Shown here: positions 35,389 through 48,432 of the stretch, piece after piece
Numbering within the stretch: the stretch's first letter is position 1
Layout: every line of letters starts with the position of its first letter
Origin: Haemonchus contortus
Taxonomy: Eukaryota > Nematoda > Chromadorea > Rhabditida > Trichostrongylidae
NCBI GenBank assembly: GCA_000469685.2
Contig: LS997564.1
Coordinates: 30,963,343 to 31,027,342 of the forward strand
Direction of reading: 5' to 3'
DNA: 64,000 nt
Notes under the pieces: model-generated
The model's input: only the letters and a program-made list of their open reading frames with translations
The model's database searches: none
What the model was told of the DNA's origin: nothing
Position numbers and translations under genes: made by a program

Positions 35389-37816
35389 TAGGCAAATTTA
35401 ACGTCATGAAGGTCCATCTTACGACCCACCGGGCGGCACTACTTTTGCATAGTCATATACTTCTCGAAATTGAGTTACACTCTATATTTCACTGGTATTT
35501 CTGACTTACTTAGTTCGACCCTATGAGTGCGTTAATCATACCCGTCTATCCCTCTTGTGATCCAAACAAAATAGATTACGAAATTTGTCGAAACGTATGG
35601 TCACATTAATTTCATAGCAAAGGGGTTAAAGAAATAAATAATGAGAATTAGAAGAATAATGAGATTGGTAAGAAAGAGAAAATGCCACTTAATCGACACA
35701 AATGTAGGAAACATCATACAATCATTGCACAGTGTTTTTAAAAAATAATGAAGGATACTTGTGGGCTCCGGTCCCCGCTCCTCTGTCATTTTCGCGCCGA
35801 AAGATGTTCATGTGCTCAAGCCGTCAAACTTTTCCTAGGGACGACTATGACCAACAATTTAGGAGGAGATGATTCCGGATGGATTTTTTTTCACCTACTT
35901 CCTAGCTCTACTTATCGACTGCTTGGGATGAAAATAGTAGGAGTGTAAAAGCATGGGTCGGTTAAATATGCGGTAGCGGCGAGATATGAACTGCGATTAG
36001 ACTACTGACCAAGTTTTGAAGAGTCAGTTCTGAAATAAAGGGAAAAGTCACATGGTCACTCAGTGGTATTGGGTACGATGGCCAAAGAATTCCTCAGAAA
36101 TTGCTCGCATAACATACAGTAGCGCTCAAAAGTCTTCGGTGAAATGGTTCTTCGGCCGTACATTTCAGTCGTAACTCCTTTCCTACTGGATCTAATCATG
36201 CGAAATTTCTATATTTGGAGCGTGGGCGTAGTGTGAATATTTACCACTATTAACTTGCAACCTGATCATGTTCCAGATGTTCCAAAGGGCATGAAAATAA
36301 AATCGAAAAAAAATACAGATGGTGGTCCTTCTAGAATCTCTTTCCTTTTTGTCATGTCTAAAGTGTACGAGCGTAAATGCCGAACACACTAGATGAGAAA
36401 AATGCACATAAGGTGCGTATAAGTGCAGACGTCAACAACTTTAGTTCTAGCAAAATCTGCCATCGCAACAAACACCTTGCTCTATCTGTGGACATTGCAG
36501 CTCCGCAGTCAAATAGTGTTGGGTAGGGTGAAATATGCTTCAGTTAAACATATCCAAATTTTGCGCGATTTGGTCTACTACAAAAAGTTATGAAAGAAAG
36601 AGCATCAAGCATTTCACCGATGACTTTTGAGCGCTACTGTATTTCCTGACAAGGGTCAACCCAACTGCATTACCACCGTCCTGCTCTCTTTTCCAGACAA
36701 AGAATTACTCAGCAATCTACGCTATCTACTTCTACTTACTATTAGTTATTTGAATTGATTAGATTCCAAAATATTCGAAGATTTGTCCTCGAAATGGCTG
36801 TTCCAGGGATCGACCACAAGGCTATGAGCAAACGATTGTGAAGGAGGTATCCATTTAACGAGTTTTTCTAATCAAATATTCAAGAATCAATCGTTCAGCA
36901 AGCTTCTTTTGTTATTTCAAGTACACTACAAACATGTGCCTAGTAGTGCGTATGTGCCCAGGGTGGGTGCAGCCCCGAGGGGATAGGGAACACAGGGTCT
37001 TCGACGGCTCCATCGAATTTCTGTCTAAAATTTTAACACGTTGACGACGAGACCGTTTGAAGGCGCTGACTAATCGTCGGTTACCATTGGCGGACCTCGT
37101 CCCACGGGACATTCACCTATTGAATTTGATGTATTCATGAGAATTAAGATTCTATTTGTGTGAAACAACTAAAAACTCCTGGAAACAAAAGAAAAACTTG
37201 TATCCTGTCAAGATCTGGGTAAATTGTCCAAAATCATGGGCTTTGTAGACCATCTCGGTGTATGAAGCTTTAAATCGTGAAGATTTATAGAAAGCACTAT
37301 TTAAACGTTTGGCGGAACAAGATTAGGAGTAAGGCGCCAGTTGTTGGAAGGAGTTCAAATTTTAATTGTTGTCTGATATGATGTATGACTCCTGACTCGA
37401 TGCTTAATATTTCCATAAAAACCTTAGATTTAGATGGATCATGGGTCGACGCTAAAGTTAGTGAGTAAATAAGTAAATGTAAAATATGAAAAAAAAACTG
37501 AGAATTTCTTCATTTGGCTGACTACAGTACTGTCGGTCACCATTGACCGACATTGTCGTCAACGTGTTAATCGCGTTCAGGGGCAGGTCTCCGAAAAAAG
37601 CAGAGTGGCTCAGGGAGTATTCAGGCGAATATCAGGTGGAACAAAACCCTTTTAGAACTATCTAATCACTACCTAGCTTTACCCCTGCCCAAATATACAA
37701 CCACGACCCCTCGGCTCCTCAGTCGTGGGGTCATGCTGTCAGAGAAGATGCATTGCCAACTCATCTACTGAAAACTAGACTCTCTCAACAACAAAAGACA
37801 ACATCCAACAATACAG

Positions 37817-38559
37817 CTTTTATTTCCGGAACCTTCTACAAATGGTGTACACCTTGAGGGGCCCAGACAGTTCCCTCAGAAAGGTGGGTAATTGATACTG
37901 AGCGTCACTGAACTAGAACATTACTGAAAGATGTGTATTCAGGCGGAGGCTTCGAAAAGAGGAACGATTTTGCAGATGCTATCTTACAGCTGGATATCAA
38001 TAACAGGTAGTTTTTTTTTCTGAGCAAGGTATGGAAATCGCTATGGTCCCCGGAATATCACTGTCTCTGTGTATTTCAGCGATCCTGAACCACTAAGACC
38101 AAAACTCGAGGCGGACTTTGAAAGTGAGTTAGGAATTAGGAATGTAAGATTTTTGTCTTTCACCTTCATTTGAACTCCAAACACTTGCGATGCTTCGTAG
38201 ATGCTCTCTTTCTACTATACTTTTCTGACCTAATGCCATATCCCTCCGCAGGGATTTCTACCATGGGTTTCAGTTGCGATGAGCCGGGCTGAAGCAGCAC
38301 TTTGTCAACCATATGAAGAGAAGATTTTGAAACTGGAACAACAGTGAGTAGGATTCTACGAATCAGATCCCAATAGCCTCTCAGTCGGATCTCAGCGCAC
38401 GACCATATCTTCGTTAGGGATAGGACCTTTTCAACTATTTTTTGACAACGCTTACATGCTTGTATTTTTCCTTTCACACCGTAGATATTGATTTTTTTTC
38501 CTTTCACAGGTTCGTCAGAGTTGAAGTCCCTACATTTTGTAAAACATTTCCATAGATAA
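37817..38559 (+). CDS. 3'-terminal exons of an unidentified plus-strand gene
   Basis: Four exons with consistent phases are 37817-37883 (FPEPSTNGVHLEGPRQFPQK), 37943-38006 (GGFEKRNDFADAILQLDI), 38080-38123 (DPEPLRPKLEADF) and 38510-38559 (SELKSLHFVKHFHR, then TAA). Good acceptors (TTTCAG, TTCACAG) precede the last two. AATAAA occurs near 38692, giving a plausible 3' UTR. It may end the same gene as the exons at 33789-35115, or be separate. A candidate exon at 36767-36849 (CPRNGCSRDRPQGYEQTIVK) would join in phase 0. Function unknown. Confidence 0.5.
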
Positions 38560-39833
38560 TTCTATTTTTATTTCTCAAAATTTCAACTCTGATGGAAGAT
38601 TTCTTCGTAAGGATGCAGAAGAAGCCTCATCAGCAACATATCTTTTGTTCATGGCACTTTGTTTTCAGCATGTCAGATCGTTCATAACAATAATAAAAGC
38701 ATATACAACGTCAGGTTACTGGAAAGAAATGATGATACAAGTTAAGCAAAGTAACAAATCAGCTTATTACGCAATGCATTCTCTACACCGTGCTAGAACA
38801 TTAGTCTCTACACCGGTTTGAAACAACCATTAAATGTCGAAACACAGCGGTATGTCACCATCTAATCTACATAAATGTAAAGCTCTGCCACTAGAATGAC
38901 TCATTCGTATACGACTCTCTACAGCTACGATTCACTGACTTACGAAAGGTATGGGTCAGGAGGCACCACCATGGCCGTCGCGCGGAAGAAGGTCACCGCG
39001 TGCGCTGACCTCACCAGACCTAATATTTCGCCAAAAAATCAATAAAACGATATTTTTTGTGAAAACGCATTTCTCTGAACGCTTTACGGGAGGAAAAGCA
39101 ACACTTTAGCTACCGCTCGGCTGGTGAGCTACAAAATCTCAAGCTGCTGTTGGGATCAAATGAGATCGCCGACTGACCTAGTTTCTAATGGTGACCTCAG
39201 TGGCGCCTCCAGACACATACCCGGATCAAGAGGGAAAACAGAATGGAGAGCAATTTTTGAAAAATGAATTACAAAAAAGGGGCTAACATTATAACTGAAG
39301 CTTATTGGAATAAATATGGCTAGCAAGCATTGGTAAGTAAGCATTGGCACCAATTCTGAGGAAACTAATCGATACTCTACGCCCTCTATTATATTTACAT
39401 TTCATTATTATTCAAGAGCAAAGTCGATAGAATTTCTCACGCAAGACAAAGACACTAGTTATCACACCCAGTTCGCCTTCGTTTCCCACGCACTACAGTT
39501 CTAACAACTCTCGTACAAATCTAACGAAAGTGGAAAAATAAGCAAGAAGCGTATCATCGGTTATCACGATCTATACGACATCGTTACAAAGTTTGTTCTG
39601 AAGTACCACTCAGTTGAAAGTGAACTGAACTGTTGTTGAACTCCACTCACGTACACTGCCAGCAGCTTTGCGTGTCTAAGGCGGATGCTCATTGCGCCAT
39701 TCCTCTTCTGAGGTGAAGGACCATCTCCTTCGCTATCGGGACCCAGTAGTACTAGGGCTATGTTACCACCGAAGGAATAGACGCACTCTGGGGGAGTACC
39801 ATGAAAACATCTACAGTAATCACAGTGGGTTGA

Positions 39834-40299
39834 TCATTGCAACAGCTCGAATTCATCATCGAACGAATTCTGAGCATCATTGCGGCGACGCCTAGGTAGC
39901 ACCGGCGCCAAATCTTCTTCAGTAATAGGCAGCTCTGGCGCCGCGCCAACATCTGCCGGTCCTGCCGGTTTTTCTTCTTTTTGACGCTTCTTCCTTGTGG
40001 TTGCAGGCTTCTTCCTAACCTTCAGGTCAATTTCTTCATCACTGGACTCGGAAGCGTGAATCGTGGGGAAAGCCAGACCAGCAGTGAAATCGCGTTCTTC
40101 TTCTAGAGAATGAGGATAGCATAGGGATGTTCTAGCCAAACTGGAATAAATTTTAAAAGTAACACACCATCAAGTGGAGATGGAGGCTCAATGTCGCCCA
40201 GCGAATCGTCGCCCTCAGTTTCGCCTGCAATAGCCATCTCCTCGATCTCATCGGTGATCTCGTCCGGCAGCATACCTTCCAATTCAACGTCACTGTCAT
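39834..40299 (-). CDS. C-terminal exons of a highly charged, probably nuclear protein
   Basis: Exons 40299-40168 and 40102-39834 join in phase across a 65-nt intron and end in TGA. The first encodes an acidic stretch (DDSDVELEGMLPDEITDEIE). The second has SESSDEEIDLKVRKKP, a lysine/arginine cluster (TTRKKRQKEEK), an Ala/Pro linker, PRRRRND and the end FDDEFELLQ. Acidic Ser/Asp blocks next to bipartite basic clusters are typical of nucleolar or chromatin proteins; this is inference only. The first exon needs one base from an upstream exon that I could not place, so the 5' end is missing. Confidence 0.6.
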
Positions 40300-40687
40300 C
40301 TGAAACAGTATCTCTGATAGTTCAATCACAATGTTTTCAAAACCTTACGATCAATTGACTTTATTTTCAGAGAATTTGACAGAACGAGACCAACACTTCC
40401 TGTTTTTGAACCCCAGAAGGTTATCTTAAAGCTCCATTTATTATGCAAACCGCAGTTTTCTCTTCTACTGAAGGGTTGCACAGAAAATGAAGGAGCGTGC
40501 GGTTCTATAACATCGAAATGAACCTCGGGACCGCGAAAAAAAAAAGAAATAAGAAAGTCTTGCGCCATCGGCCACTCCGTTACATTACAAAGGCCCTATG
40601 CTGTACTGCAAGGATACGATCTTATTTGAAAAAGCACGGCTGGATTCCTAATCCAGAGCATGACCAAACCCAAAAATTCGGAATTCC

Positions 40688-41214
40688 ACAGAAAGTGAGA
40701 TGCGTTTACAGTCCGAGTCAGAAAGCAGCACAAAGGAAGCACGGGGTACTCAGAAACCCGAGCAAAATACAATACAACATTATATGACATTGAATATGTT
40801 CCGAGAAGTGAAATGATATCTAAATGCATTAAACGATTCAAAACAATTTCAAAGAACCTTAATCAATCAGAAAGTTCTAAGTGTCGAAAAATCGTCATAA
40901 ATCCGAAATCTGTCAGACTCACCACAGAAGGGACTCTTCTCAGGTATGTTCCTTACGATCGTATCACATACGGGTCCAAGAAAATAGATGAGTATAGCTG
41001 TTTCAAGGATTTTGTATCGTTGATAGACATAGTCCAGTACCGGCTGAACAGCAAATATATTTACTCGAGAATAACCCGCGTGAATTATATAAAAAAAAAA
41101 TCGAAAATCAAGGCAAGGAAAAGACCCAATTATCTTGCACAATCAATAAACAAGAACTTGTCAAAAGAAACTGTCAAAACAAGGAATTGTGTGAAACGGA
41201 TATCTAAGCTATAA
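40688..41214 (+). pseudogene. Open single-exon stretch with weak PTB-fold-like pattern; possible retrogene or pseudogene
   Basis: About 175 codons are open without a stop, ending at 41214, with the first in-frame ATG at 40813. The pattern KIVINPKSVRL, RYVPYDRITYGSKK and SCFKDFVSLI loosely recalls the strand order of phosphotyrosine-binding domains (hydrophobic strand, HP-RIS-like segment, FxYI-like helix). An upstream frame (40497-40787: RPLRYITKALC, KKHGWIPNPE) is offset by one base, so a frameshift may separate two halves of one ancestral gene. The AT-rich composition makes chance openness possible. Domain assignment is speculative. Confidence 0.3.
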
Positions 41215-42888
41215 CAAAAAAAATTAGATAAAGAGGATCGATGAGAACTTGAGCCTGTCAAGCTCTTCCCTTAGCGACTCCCACTTCTCGCTATTCTTTG
41301 AAACAAAACAAAAAAAATTGGGCACTGTGCGAAAAGGAGGGCTTTGGTCCAGTAGATAGTATCAAATAGAAGATATTGATATATTAAACTACCTGGAGCA
41401 GAACCCGATACATAAGTAGACTCAACTCCCGGCCCGCATCAACGACTAGCACACAAATTGGCCACAGCACAGAATCTCTGAAAGGGAATCAACGTTGATC
41501 ACATAAGAATATTGAATATCAATAAACCTCAATAAATTGGAGAGTAAAGTAGTAAAACAACTGCTACAAAGATTTTAGCTTATCTGCCCCGTCTCCTCGA
41601 CTTACCGTCGGAAACCAAGAGAACCCGAACGATTTCAGCTCTGCTTTTCCAACCTTAGGGTGCACACGTAAGGGATATCGAGGCCATTTTGTATTCACTG
41701 CCCAACAAAGTTCTGTAAGGCAACGAGAACTCCCACAGCCTATCAGATGGGATGAACCGCAAGAGCTAGGACTGTAAGAACCGCAGGAAAGTGTTATCCT
41801 GTACAGACTGCTGAGTCAGCATTACTACAGCGACATTTGCTAGCAATCGAGTACAAGAGGTACTAATTGAAAACGACTTTAGCAGTAACCTTTTGTTCAT
41901 AAAACATTTGTTTGATTGGTTGAAGCATCTTAAAGAATTTCCCATCACTTGCGCTTCCTAAAGAACCAGCCCCTACCGATCGAAATAATGAAGGGCAGCT
42001 GAAAAAGTGGACCACATTCGAACCTCCTTCCCTCTCTCAGAAGAAACTAAGCAAAATAGCCTTAATAAGTCTATCGGGAGCATTCCTCCTTGTAAAAGTC
42101 GCTTCTAAGAGGTTGGAGCTCATCATGGTTCCAAAACACAGAAAGGATCCGATACGACAAAATCTCTTTCGAAATCAGGTTTTGTGACGACATTGAAACT
42201 ACTGAAAGACTGTTCACAGGAGGGCATCGACCGGCTCTTAAATACGGCCAAGTTTTCCTAAAAGGCGGCACAAACTTATTAATCACTGATACTCTTACGA
42301 AAAACGAGATAAAAGCGTGAGTCATAAAAGCGCAGCCGAAATAGCACTATAGCAACGTAGAGGGCACAAAGTACTTGACTACCTAAAAATCTCCCGTTTT
42401 CTCATTACAAAACTTTGTCCCACTCTCAAAGTTATTGAAGGTCTAAAAGGCCTTACTCTTACGCGGGACCTTTACTAGCACTAACTTGAGCCGTATTTTA
42501 ATTAAAACGACCCTTAGAAATCCACTTACCGATATCTCCTATTTAATAAAGATTAACTAATCACATCAGGATAGACTTGCCTTGCAAGCACTGAAAACGC
42601 AATACGCCCAGACCAAATGGTCATAAAAGGTGTAGGATGGTTGTCGTGTCCCACTCACCCCCGTTAGGTGTCAATGACCCCCTCTTGCATGGCGACAGAC
42701 CCTTGAAGGAAGTGAGAGCGAGATGAAGTGAGGAAAAGTGGCTGCTCCAGATCACAATAAGTTCGAAATGGAAGGAACCATATCCATTCTAGGTAGATTA
42801 CAACTCAACACATATTTAATCTCCCTTCTTTTCTCTTCTCTTACTATCGTACCAAGAGCTCGTCCAATCGTGGGCATGAATAGTTTGA
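41215..42888. other. Intergenic, no confident gene
   Basis: Isolated splice-like signals occur on the minus strand (acceptor near 41719, donor near 41605, then 41496-41396), with locally open frames such as VNTKWPRYPLRVHPKVG. The frames disagree between segments, so I do not call exons. 42400-42888 shows nothing. Confidence 0.35.
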
Positions 42889-45800
42889 TTATGAGGAGCA
42901 AAGGGTAGGCTTATCAGTCAATTCCTCAATTAAAAGCGCCACATCTAATGACGAAGCTTCCACGCGGTGATGGTATCTAGCAGAATTTCCAGCATAAATT
43001 GTCAAACTACTAAAAATGAAAAAGCAATACAGAGTCAATGGAAATACATAACTGGGCCTCTTGGTCAATTCTATTTAATTAAAATAAAAAAGTGATAAAG
43101 GTGATTGACAACAAAAAGAAAAGAAGGATAAAAAAAGAAAAAAGGGCCAAAGACCGTCTAAAGGGGAGTCGGCAAACAAAAAATCTTTTGAGTTAATGCC
43201 TCCCAATTCCTAGTAATCAGGACACATTAAAACTCTTGCAAAGGAATATAATAAGGAAGATTTCAACTGAAAAAAAACAATGATGATTGAAAAAAAATGA
43301 AAACCCTAACTCGGTTAGCTCTTAAAGATCGAATTTACCAGATGAACAATTAAATCCCCAATAGTATTAAAAGTCTATACTCACCGGATAGCAACAGCGA
43401 GACGATGCAAGCATCGGCGCAACCAACCGCGGAACTCGTCGAACTTTTGCCGGAGGAAACTACAACGAAAAAAAAATACAGTGTTTTCACCTTCAATGGA
43501 TTAATTGTACGTAACTAACAGCCGACCCAGATAAGGAACTTTTAAACACAACACATTGTAAAGGGCAATCTTGCAATCAGTTAGTTGGTAGTAATCATTT
43601 CCATTCGATCTATCCTTTTATAAAGTTGTTATACTACTGCTCAAGGCTCGAAATGCGCCTAACCCAATGCGTGCAATGAAAACTTGAAAATTGTGTTTTC
43701 AAAAAAAAAAACAAGTCCAGAAGAATAAGCCAGAATCAGTACTAACGAAACAAAATTAAAATCACAAGTGACATTGCTATTTGTAAAGCGCCCTTAATCC
43801 CTTAACAGTAGGCGTTTATGTACCCTGTACTTATAAGTGCTTTTTTCATTTGGAGTACTTTTTTCAGCGGATGTACGCCGGCAGATGCGCACATAATATA
43901 TTGCACTGCTCGCCCAAAATTAATCAAAAGAATACATTGGTCTCATAAATTTCTTTTTCAGGTACGGCTCTTAGGAGTGAAACTTTTGATGCTCACTTTT
44001 TCGTCGGAACCACCACCGTTCGATGAAGAAAACCGCCTAGTCGACGTAATTGGATCATAGTAAAATCTTTGAACCGTCGTAACCATGCTCCCAGCCACGT
44101 TCGCAATGGCGGAATCCAATGGCCACAAAAAACGTACATCAAACCAAAACAGAAATAGTTGAACGCACGACGAAGTGGTCCACCAATCTGAGTAATTCGG
44201 CATTACTGCTGTACTAGCATGTGATGAGATAAACAAACAAGCAGAAGGAACAACAATCAAGAAATCAGAAAAAATGACATGAAGATCCAAAAGAGAAGAA
44301 GGTAAACCATCAACTAACTAACAAAATCATACCTTTTCCTTTATCCATAGCTTTAGATCTGGCCACCAGTGCGCACAGAACCAATACCGTAACCACCGAC
44401 CAACGGCGTAGATGAAATTTTTGGTCGGGGTGATGATATTTAACGAAATCCTGGAAATAAACAGGAGCATAACTCGTACAACTTGTTTACAGGTCTTTTC
44501 CTACGACCCACCATGCTCCCATTCGGCAAAGCAGATTCTTGAAACGATCCCAAGTGTCCAACAGAAAATTCTTTATGGCGCGGCACGTTCCAACCACGAA
44601 ATTCTTGATAGCACGACACGTCCCCAGCACGAAATTCTTGATAGCACGACAAGTACCGAGCACAAAGTTTTTGATGGCACGACAGGTACCGAGCACGGCG
44701 TTCTTGATGGCGCGGCACGTTCCAAGCACAAGATTCTTGATGGCACGACAGGTTCCGAGCACAAAGTTCTTGATAGCACGACAAACGCCCAGCACAAGGT
44801 TCTTGATGGCACGACAAGTACCCAACACGATTTCCTTGATGGAACTATAAATGCCGAACACGATCCTTTTGATTCCGTTCACGACGTAGTCGACACCTTC
44901 CTTAACAGCAGCTCCTATTCTGCATAAGCACGACTTCACAGCTTTCCATAAAGCTGAAAAAGAAGGTAATCAGAAGTTGTTTTGTTCCAACAATGTCAAC
45001 AACAATAGACAAGGGGTAAAACACTCTCAACCGAAATGTCAACCTCGCAGGGAGCCTTCCTTCCCATCCGCTATTACTTCACAGAATGAAAGTACAAATG
45101 GATCGAGCACTGGGCTTCTGTTCAACGTCATAGCGCCATTTGAACGAGTCCAAAGCAGCTTTGCCATCAACTTGTAAAACACTTTATCACCAACAATCGG
45201 TAAGCTCCCCACCACGTTGCAATAGGAACTTTGCCCAATCCAGATAAAATTCGATCTGACTACTTTAAATGGTAAATGCAACACCACCAGTACATAAACA
45301 CCTGACCAATCTTTGAAGGCAACATAGCAAAAGAGTAATCCGAGAAAATTTCCTCCTCGAATTTCTCTTTCACCTTCACTTTTTCTGTTCTCAAAATTTC
45401 TTGCTTATCCAGACAATGCACTATAAAGAACACTATTTCGTCGCGAGGGAGGTACAGACATCAGCGTAAGCGTTAACTATCTGCCCGGTCATGAACTCGA
45501 ATATTGAAACTTTTCGCCATCTCATTCGTCATGATTTGTTTGGCAATGAACTTGTTGAGGTTTTCTTTAAAATCACTAACGTCGAAATCGGCCAATGTCT
45601 TAAGCCGTACTTACTGCAAAATGGATGGCACGGTACAGTTCAATGGAAATGGGTATTTCACGTCTGCCTTACTCAAAAACATAGCTGATCTTTTCACGAC
45701 CAAAAAAGAAGCAATCACTTCACAGAAAAACAGTAACGAAAACCTATGCTACATCGAGGGTCCAAAATTTCGAAGAGGGTGTAGTAGAATATGACCTTAT

Positions 45801-48192
45801 GCTTTCCAAGCTCCCAGTCAATATCGACTGAAATTGACGGTTCAGTGGTTACCCTGTTGAAAGAATGACCCAGGCAATCACCATTCTCAAACGTCAGACG
45901 ATACGGACAACCGGGAAATGATGGAATGTGAACGAAAATAAACGAATGGCAACATCCGAATAAACCATACACTGTGTTCGCAACGGTAGAGCCGATTTAG
46001 GAGGGCCGATTCGCGTCGACCGATTATCCCGGCTAATTACTGTAAAGGACGGTACTCACGTAGGTCAGACCAACGTAGGTCACACCCAGAAATAAAACTT
46101 ACATGAAATACATAGATTACAAAAACTGGTGAATTCGAAATATTCCTAGGAAAAAATCGAGTGGTCCGTTACCTTCAAAGACCAAACGCAATAGTGAAAA
46201 AAATGTATGGATGGGGCCAGAAACAACTTATTGATACGACAATTAGCAGGCCGCCATCATGACGGAAAAGAGAGAGAAATAGCTAGCGACACCGTGCTAC
46301 ACGATATTTGGGCCACACAAATGAGCAAACATGGAGTCATCGCTCCATTTCCATGCATTTATCTGCCAGTCCAAACACAACTACTCAATTAATCGGCTGT
46401 ATCAATGATGTGAAATAAGAATAATAAAGTAATCGCTCGCAAAATTGAGATGCGCCATGCAATTGGCTTGAGTTAAAAATTCTATGGTGATAATTACAAG
46501 GATCTTGTGTGCTCGGCCCAAGAAGAGCTTTCTAATGTAGTTAAAAAAATAGGTAAATGTATAATAAATGTAAATGTAATGTGAAAAACATAGAGACTCC
46601 GATAGGCATTGAAAGGATTCGTCCTCAAAACGTGCAATAGTAGGTTGCAAATTCAGCCGCTACCTCTACCAGTAAATCTGTTGCAAGGGAAAATAAAAGT
46701 ACTGTATTGAACTTACGTGGTACAAATTGTAAGAGTACGACATACTTCACACCACGATAGACTGCTTGCAGCGGGCGCACAATCACTACCTATAATATAG
46801 GAATATTAATTGATCAGAAGAAATCTCACACTCTTACTCAATTCACCCACCGTTGCCGCATCCGCCGCTTTTCGTCCGCAATATTTCGAACCATGCACGA
46901 TTTTCTGATTAACTTCATAGTAGTTCCATACAGGATTGACGAGAAGACAGCCAACTGTAAATAACAGTCTCATAAAAGACCATGAAAGTACAGCCATGGT
47001 CCATGACCTGTAAAGAAACATTTGGTGACGTACCTGTAGCGTAGGCGGCTATACACGCTGTTTCCAATTGCTGCATTTGTAGCTGATGAGAACTGTATAA
47101 ACACCCACACACCGACAACGTCTGTAATAGGCTTTCGGTTGCGTCACTTACTAAGTACACAAAAAAGCTTAAAAAGAAGTTACTGCGTTTAGCGCTCAAA
47201 ATAACTTCTGACTATCCATGATCCATCCCTTACCTCTTCCCCATTCTTATAAAAAGAGCGAAAAGATCCAGCGAACATAGAAAGAGCTTAGCGCCTATAC
47301 GGTTTCAATCATTTTCATACCAAACACCTCCCGAGACTTGAAAAAAAAGTAAACAGGACCTTTCATCAAAGGATACATGCAAACCTCTCTCAAACTTGAA
47401 TTTCAGAGAAAACCCTCTTTCTACTCACCCTCCAAATGTTCTGCACGGGCCACAAAGCCACATGAGTAGCTATACTTCGTTCATGTGTAGGTGAAAGCAG
47501 CACATCCCAACCAACCACACCAGCTGCCAGTGATAACAGGATTCGAAGCTGTACAAGTTCAGAGCAGTAAAGTGCAGTTGACCTAAAATCGCCTACTGAA
47601 CAACACCGAAACAGGGACTACCTTATATCTAACTCTGCTCATCAGAGATTTCACCGATTGAGATTATAGAAAAAATCGGGAAACTTGAAAGGAAAATTCA
47701 CTTGAAAGGGGGAAGGGGGGCAAACGTGAAAACTGCACCTATAGTGGTACCACAATGATGCGACCACAACTTCTAGCGTACGTTTGAGAGCAAGAACAGA
47801 AAAACGTTTACGAAACGATATAATAAAGGAAGATCAGTCTACATTAAGGGAGCCGGAACTATAACCGCATTGATGGACGCTAGTTTCCATGTCTGTCTTC
47901 CTGTCTATAATCGCTATCATGAAGTCATATGCTCATCATTGGTCACATGATCAGCTTACGAGTTTATGACCTCAAATGTTATGGCACGAATGCAGAGGCA
48001 GCAATGGCAAACAAGACAACACCATCAATCCCATGATTTCGGCCGTAACCAATTTATCATTAGTCCAAATTGAACTAACCAGAATGCTATATTGACAAGC
48101 ATAAGGTAGGGTCCAGAAGCGGGGCTTCGCCATTCGACCACGCCCCGCCAAAATTCATGAACTGTTGAAGAAAACGTTCGCACCGACTCCAT
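42889..48192 (-). CDS. Unidentified membrane-type protein with 11-residue tandem repeats; 15 exons, 706 aa (or 500 aa if five exons are skipped)
   Basis: Exons in order: 48192-48080, 47582-47429, 47092-47034, 47007-46851, 46789-46717, 45971-45753, 45717-45615, 45575-45478, 45420-45307, 45255-45172, 44953-44512, 44450-44333, 44187-43997, 43459-43385, 43009-42889 (2121 nt; every join phase-consistent; TAA). ATG follows a TTTTATTTCAG acceptor directly. Hydrophobic segments near the N-terminus (LRILLSLAAGVVGWDVLL; AVLSWSFMRLLFTVGCLLV) suggest membrane insertion. Exon 11 has nine 11-mers of the form VLGTCRAIKNF. Exons 12-13 are rich in Trp and Arg (VGRWLRYWFCAHWWPD; LRTWLGAWLRRFKDF), suiting interfacial amphipathic helices. 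Exons 6-10 are less certain: two inferred introns are only 35 and 39 nt, and joining exon 5 straight to 11 also keeps frame. I recognise no family. Confidence 0.75.
44535..44831 (-). repeat. Tandem 33-bp coding repeat (nine 11-residue units)
   Basis: Nine consecutive 33-bp units encode V-L-G-T-C-R-A-I-K-N-F variants. Eight keep CRAIKN and the ninth reads TWDRFKN. Three more degenerate units in the same 11-residue register precede them in the exon (VDYVVNGIKRI, VFGIYSSIKEI). On the plus strand and in other frames the array yields several long spurious open frames. Confidence 0.95.
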
Positions 48193-48203
48193 CTGAAATA
48201 AAA
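48193..48203 (-). promoter_or_regulatory. Probable spliced-leader trans-splice acceptor at the start codon
   Basis: On the minus strand TTTTATTTCAG is followed immediately by ATGGAG, the start of the 11-mer-repeat protein. A consensus nematode acceptor with no upstream donor or coding exon is the usual sign of SL1 addition. The leader length would be zero. Confidence 0.65.
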
Positions 48204-48432
48204 TTGCTAAAAGACGTGATGACATGGTGTATCACAAATGAACCATAATGACCTCCTACTTATGTATAACAGGCAAGAGTTGAATTGAAAAATAATTACA
48301 ATAATAAAGAGATGGATAAATCAATAAAAAGATGCGCGGAAACTCATTACGGAGCTGCTGACTACGTGTAGGTTTTAAAATCATCAAAACTTTTGACATC
48401 AATCAACCGTCACAACGACACTTCCTGCTTGC

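Noticed and set aside
44535..44831. Regular 33-bp repetition resembling a CRISPR array
   Set aside because: The units are contiguous with no unique spacers, code for protein in frame, and lie in eukaryotic DNA.
44412..44927. 171-codon plus-strand open frame and two other overlapping frames
   Set aside because: They are shadows of the 33-bp repeats, whose length is a multiple of three and so keeps all frames open. The minus-strand frame joins in phase to exons on both sides; these do not.
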